45,355 bases of DNA, taken from contig BLXT01007159.1 of assembly GCA_019648995.1 (NCBI GenBank), forward strand, positions 202,414-247,768. Direction: 5' to 3'. Numbering within the stretch: position 1 is the first letter of the stretch; each line of letters begins with the position of its first letter. The notes under the pieces were generated by a model, which did no database searches, was not told the origin of the DNA, and saw only the letters and a program-made list of their open reading frames with translations. The translations under genes were made by a program, and so were the position numbers. Below are positions 44,101 through 45,355 of the stretch, piece after piece. The stretch is from Plakobranchus ocellatus. Lineage: Eukaryota; Mollusca; Gastropoda; Plakobranchidae.

Positions 44101-45355
44101 GGATGTACACACTAGTACACAAATTGATAACTAAGACTGTTCTGCTCCTTTACAATTTCTCTTTATCCATGTTTTACTAAAATCTTCTGGACCAGCACAA
44201 GATGAAAATTAGGTGAGACTAATTTTATACTTAGGATTATACCATCAGCCAGTTTTATGTCCTAGTTTGGTGGTATTTAAAACTACTGTATTTCACTTTT
44301 TCTTTTCTAAGGATAGGCTTTTGGGATGTTATGTTTTTTGGTGGTCATTAAGCCATGCTTTTTCTTTTGTTTCATTGATTTAATTACATGAACTTTGCAT
44401 GCTTTTAACTGTGGCTTTTCTTTCTTGAAACAACTTATATCTAAGCTGTTTCTTTTTCCAATAAAAATTTTCATTTTTACTTTTCAGGAGAAAATGTAAA
44501 ATGGGATTGTGACTGTGTTGGATTTTACCGTGGTTTGCAAGCGCTTTGTGCAGATTTCTCTACAGATGGTTCGACTTTGGTTGTAGCATTTGAGCATTTA
44601 TTGACAGTCTGGGATCCAAACAAAAATATAGTGTGTACAACCCTGTCCAACAGCTTGTCTCCCAAGGAAAACATCAAGTAGGTAGAAGAATTGTGCAAAA
44701 AATTAGAAAAAAGATTTGAACCTCATTTATCCCATGAAATGTTTAAAATTTTGTTGATCCAAATTGAAAAGATAATTTTTATGTATTTATATGATTTATA
44801 AAGGTGAAGGATACATTTTTTAAATTTTGTTTTTTTAATTCTTCTTTCTTTTCTTAAATGTGATGGGGCCAGCAAAAACATAGCACATAGTGAAAATTTA
44901 AAATTTTCTGGGGTTTTTTTGTTTTCTAAATCTGCAATGTTTTCTGAACACCATTCTGTTTGAATTTTTAAAAAATCTTAATTAGAAGCTGAAATATTGT
45001 ACTTTGAAAACAGAAACTCGCGGAAGTATTGAAATGAGTAAATTGCGTTTAAAGTTTCTGCTTTTATTTTCCTTTGGCTCACAAAGCAATAAAATTGATT
45101 GTTGTATCAGATTGCATTTTAAATCATTGAGCATTAATAAAGGTATAAAGAAAATGTATTTAACAGTTTTTACGTGATAAAATTGTACAATTAGCTAGGG
45201 AAATGAAGGATTGTAAAGAAAAAAGATGTAGAGAGCAAATCTCATCGTTAGAAACAAAACCATTCCATAGAAACTTTAAATAGTATAATTCTTTTTCTAG
45301 AATTGTAAGGCACTTAACTTGTATTTTTTCTGTTTTTTTTTTTTTTTTTATGCAG
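29039..45355 (+). CDS. WDR75: WDR75, first 13 coding exons (gene runs off the window)
   Basis: WD-repeat protein of the t-UTP/UTP-A part of the small-subunit processome (yeast Utp17/Nan1), acting in the nucleolus in rDNA transcription and early pre-18S processing. Coding exons are 29039-29106, 30220-30349, 30873-30938, 31737-31833, 32411-32514, 35748-35818, 38591-38701, 38879-38967, 39613-39771, 40014-40204, 40800-40987, 43715-43887 and 44488-44677. All join in frame with no stop, giving 545 codons plus two bases. Vertebrate WDR75 is about 830 residues, so about two thirds is here. Diagnostic segments are GECVHNLQGH, IYWDYLDG, VTCVACHPTE, GLPGHLQFYSL, PHEDRI and FKLWILVDDTDIY. ATG at 29039 sits in an ideal context, accATGG, preceded in frame by a stop. 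Introns 7 and 9 use GC donors. Intron 6 carries antisense retroelements. The window ends exactly at the acceptor AG of intron 13. Confidence 0.95.
30220..30349 (+). CDS. WDR75: WDR75 coding exon 2
   Basis: Acceptor ttttttaag|G completes an Arg codon, and the donor is CTGCAG|gttagt (phase 0). Encodes the first WD blade: YLFSCCGAVIKVFNT, then GECVHNLQGHTKQVTG, then LNPSNVLQ, matching GECVHxLxGH and LNPxNxLQ of the family. Confidence 0.95.
30873..30938 (+). CDS. WDR75: WDR75 coding exon 3
   Basis: 22 codons between cttttcag| and TTGAAG|gtaaac, phase 0 at both ends. Encodes VISCGTEGLLIYWDYLDGV, the WD strand that is YSCSxDGTIKLWDYIDG in vertebrates. Confidence 0.95.
31269..31700. repeat. Tandem duplication of about 215 bp in WDR75 intron 3
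   Basis: Copies at about 31269-31480 and 31481-31700 share gatttaagccct-like starts, gtttaaagaaggtttttatg, gctttaagcagataaaa, gtgaagaaagatrgcatgtg and ttctattgttttaaaatcac. Copy 1 ends in a pyrimidine tract and cag (31471-31481) that resembles a splice acceptor. Confidence 0.88.
31737..31833 (+). CDS. WDR75: WDR75 coding exon 4
   Basis: Acceptor cattttatcag|AAA, donor AAAAAGG|gtgagt (phase 1). Encodes KYDLHLPLFGILAINAERKN, then ILMLAQLSEHKK, matching the poorly conserved blade after the WDY motif. A decoy acceptor lies upstream at 31480-31481 inside a duplicated segment. Confidence 0.88.
31928..31984. other. Poly-G run and assembly gap
   Basis: 21 G (31928-31948) followed by 36 N (31949-31984), inside WDR75 intron 4. 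The G run beside N is probably a sequencing or assembly artefact, and the true gap length is unknown. Predicted splicing does not depend on the gap. Confidence 0.97.
32411..32514 (+). CDS. WDR75: WDR75 coding exon 5
   Basis: Acceptor gcatttgcag|TG completes a Val codon, and the donor is TGTATG|gtatga (phase 0). Encodes a lysine-rich segment (VMLWKKKKTSDGF) and DNCDSDPNLVSYG. Conservation is weak, but both phases fit the neighbours and the position fits the VSVKL...AFG part of the vertebrate protein. Confidence 0.8.
34793..34963. repeat. (TAGATC)n-type repeats in WDR75 intron 5
   Basis: Two short clusters (34793-34852 and 34946-34963) of tagatctagatct, interrupted by AT-rich sequence. Same repeat type as in the intergenic region. 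The rest of intron 5 (32515-35747) shows nothing that I can support as a gene or element. Confidence 0.75.
35748..35818 (+). CDS. WDR75: WDR75 coding exon 6
   Basis: Acceptor aatgtttcag|AAA, donor AAAATA|gtgagg (phase 2). Encodes KECVAAGLKHKLAIHSMKTG, corresponding to the VYVAAVREFYLSVYFFKK blade of vertebrates. It follows a 3.2-kb intron. Confidence 0.85.
36448..36945 (-). mobile_element. Probable solo LTR of a retrotransposon, antisense in WDR75 intron 6
   Basis: On the minus strand the segment begins TGTTACGGCC and ends TTGGCA. It carries a TATA box TATAAAAG (plus 36613-36620) and, about 130 bases later, an AATAAATAAA poly(A) signal (plus 36479-36488), with about 40 bases after that. This U3-R-U5 order and the TG...CA ends fit an LTR of about 498 bp. 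No internal gag or pol region and no clean 5-bp target duplication were seen, so the call is tentative. Confidence 0.45.
37129..37887 (-). pseudogene. Reverse transcriptase thumb and C-terminal region, downstream broken part
   Basis: Continues in another frame immediately after YADD and is open for about 252 codons to a TGA at 37129-37131. Contains the KTDVMVISRK segment, FKYLGTIIS, YGCEAWT, GHVMRR and RGRGRQR motifs of RTE-type C-termini. With no start of its own and the break in the active site, it is not a functional gene. Confidence 0.88.
37881..38454 (-). pseudogene. Reverse transcriptase, upstream broken part
   Basis: Fingers and palm region of the RTE reverse transcriptase, up to and including YADD. 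One in-frame TGA lies at 38394-38396, consistent with CpG decay of an Arg codon. The frame closes at 37881-37883, right after the catalytic motif, because of a one-base loss. No 5' region or endonuclease is present. Confidence 0.88.
38591..38701 (+). CDS. WDR75: WDR75 coding exon 7
   Basis: Acceptor tatttcacag|C completes a Tyr codon. Encodes MVTCVACHPTEFCVAAG, then ENGRILLW, one of the most conserved WDR75 segments. It ends TTA TG|gcaagt, a GC donor. The nearest GT donor (gtatca at 38706) would leave the wrong phase and hit a stop at once. Confidence 0.95.
38879..38967 (+). CDS. WDR75: WDR75 coding exon 8
   Basis: Acceptor tttttcag|G completes Trp, donor GAT G|gtatgt (phase 1). Encodes YDFMKDNDPAMSTLHWHS, then AVKCLSFTTDG. 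The LHWH motif is characteristic of WDR75. Confidence 0.95.
39613..39771 (+). CDS. WDR75: WDR75 coding exon 9
   Basis: Acceptor aaattag|GC, donor AAT G|gcaagt (phase 1, a GC donor). Encodes SCMLSGGLECVMVRWQ, then FKPRMGAPLHRIQSS and TDDN. A GT donor four bases later would shift the next exon out of frame. Confidence 0.95.
40014..40204 (+). CDS. WDR75: WDR75 coding exon 10
   Basis: Acceptor ttttatag|TG completes Val, donor TTCAAT|gtgagc (phase 0). Encodes VIQLLDISLRVLQVYRGL, then GYDPRSRTLVTNG and GHLQFYSLALNKQLFN, closely matching the vertebrate NGKPGHLQFYSL segment. Confidence 0.97.
40800..40987 (+). CDS. WDR75: WDR75 coding exon 11
   Basis: Acceptor tttgaccag|CTG, donor CAAAC|gtaagt (phase 2). 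Encodes LDIVGQNYISPENI, then VTCTAISHDGQWLATFE and MRLKFWVYSSES. These match the LDI...Y, GNWLATVE and MKLWMYN motifs. Confidence 0.95.
41926..42033. repeat. CT-rich microsatellite
   Basis: Imperfect (TC)n and (TTTC)n with a pure (TC)n core near 41995-42018, within WDR75 intron 11. Arg/Glu- or Ser/Leu-rich reading frames across it are products of the repeat. Confidence 0.95.
42919..43470. repeat. Diverged tandem duplication, about 295-bp spacing, in WDR75 intron 11
   Basis: Copies start at about 42919 and 43214. Shared blocks in order are acaaaacacaacaaataaa, aataaaattctatattc, gatctytaaggattt, cccatgttaat, tttatgtctttcaactg and ttgytgcagtaaa. Many substitutions and small indels show it is old. 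Confidence 0.88.
43715..43887 (+). CDS. WDR75: WDR75 coding exon 12
   Basis: Acceptor ctttatttag|G, donor TAC A|gtaagc (phase 1). Encodes YSLNTRVEHPHEDRIMKM, a proline-rich loop (RPPPPTNSKSQ), and LVTLGNDNCFKLWILVDD. PHED and the WIL-DDxDIY end are family signatures. Confidence 0.96.
44488..44677 (+). CDS. WDR75: WDR75 coding exon 13 (last in window)
   Basis: Acceptor acttttcag|GA completes Arg, donor ATC AA|gtaggt (phase 2). Encodes VKWDCDCVGFYRGLQA, then FSTDGSTLVVAFEHLLTVWD. Matches the W-x-C-D-x-V-G and FSEDGSLLAVSFE...IWD segments. The next exon begins just past the window end. Confidence 0.95.
45354..45355 (+). other. WDR75 intron 13 acceptor AG at the window end
   Basis: The window ends with a long pyrimidine tract and tatgcag. 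Together with the donor at 44678 this gives a complete 678-nt intron 13, so exon 14 should begin with the first base outside the window, and the first base of that exon should complete the AAx codon. Confidence 0.85.

Noticed and set aside
1-45355. CRISPR array, operon or bacterial-type system
   Set aside because: Spliced genes, a nuclear tRNA and eukaryotic retroelements show this is animal nuclear DNA; no regular spacer-repeat array exists.

Overview
This window is AT-rich nuclear DNA from an animal. It holds two spliced protein-coding genes arranged head to head, one nuclear tRNA gene, and many short or decayed repeats. Dispersed TAGATC-type repeats, tRNA-derived SINEs and the intron-rich gene structure suggest a mollusc, perhaps a gastropod. 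That placement rests on general familiarity with such genomes and is not proven here. A run of 36 N beside poly-G at 31928-31984 marks an assembly gap.

Layout. 1-10.6 kb is mostly non-coding: an intact tRNA-His(GUG) gene (738-809), at least two copies of one tRNA-derived SINE family with target-site duplications (1563-1695 minus, 4481-4644 plus), an older copy (about 4214-4345), a decayed piggyBac-like transposase fragment (about 4730-5130), and small tandem repeats. 10.6-23 kb, minus strand: a C2H2 zinc-finger protein gene that I reconstruct as seven coding exons with matching phases, about 1043 residues and nine zinc fingers near the C-terminus. 23-29 kb is the intergenic space between the divergent genes. 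It holds candidate first-exon donors, a CCAAT box, a GC box, TAGATC repeats and a GC-rich block with a perfect 16-bp palindrome. 29.0 kb to the window end, plus strand: the first 13 coding exons of the WDR75 orthologue (a ribosome-biogenesis WD-repeat protein, yeast Utp17/Nan1 counterpart), about 545 residues. The gene continues beyond the window, whose last two bases are the AG of an intron acceptor. Intron 6 carries two antisense retroelements: an LTR-like sequence and a 5'-truncated RTE-clade LINE with a frameshift and a stop.

How the parts relate. WDR75 works in early pre-rRNA transcription and processing as part of the t-UTP/UTP-A group of the small-subunit processome. The zinc-finger protein is a probable DNA-binding regulator of unknown target. 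Beyond a possible shared divergent promoter region, nothing in the sequence ties the two functions together.

No new multi-gene system is apparent. The most notable points are two in-frame GC-AG introns in WDR75, a 358-bp tandem duplication that copied and then killed part of a zinc-finger exon, repeated short-range tandem duplications across the window, a CpG-richer patch with a candidate start exon inside the last zinc-finger intron, and the palindromic GC-rich block in the divergent promoter region.
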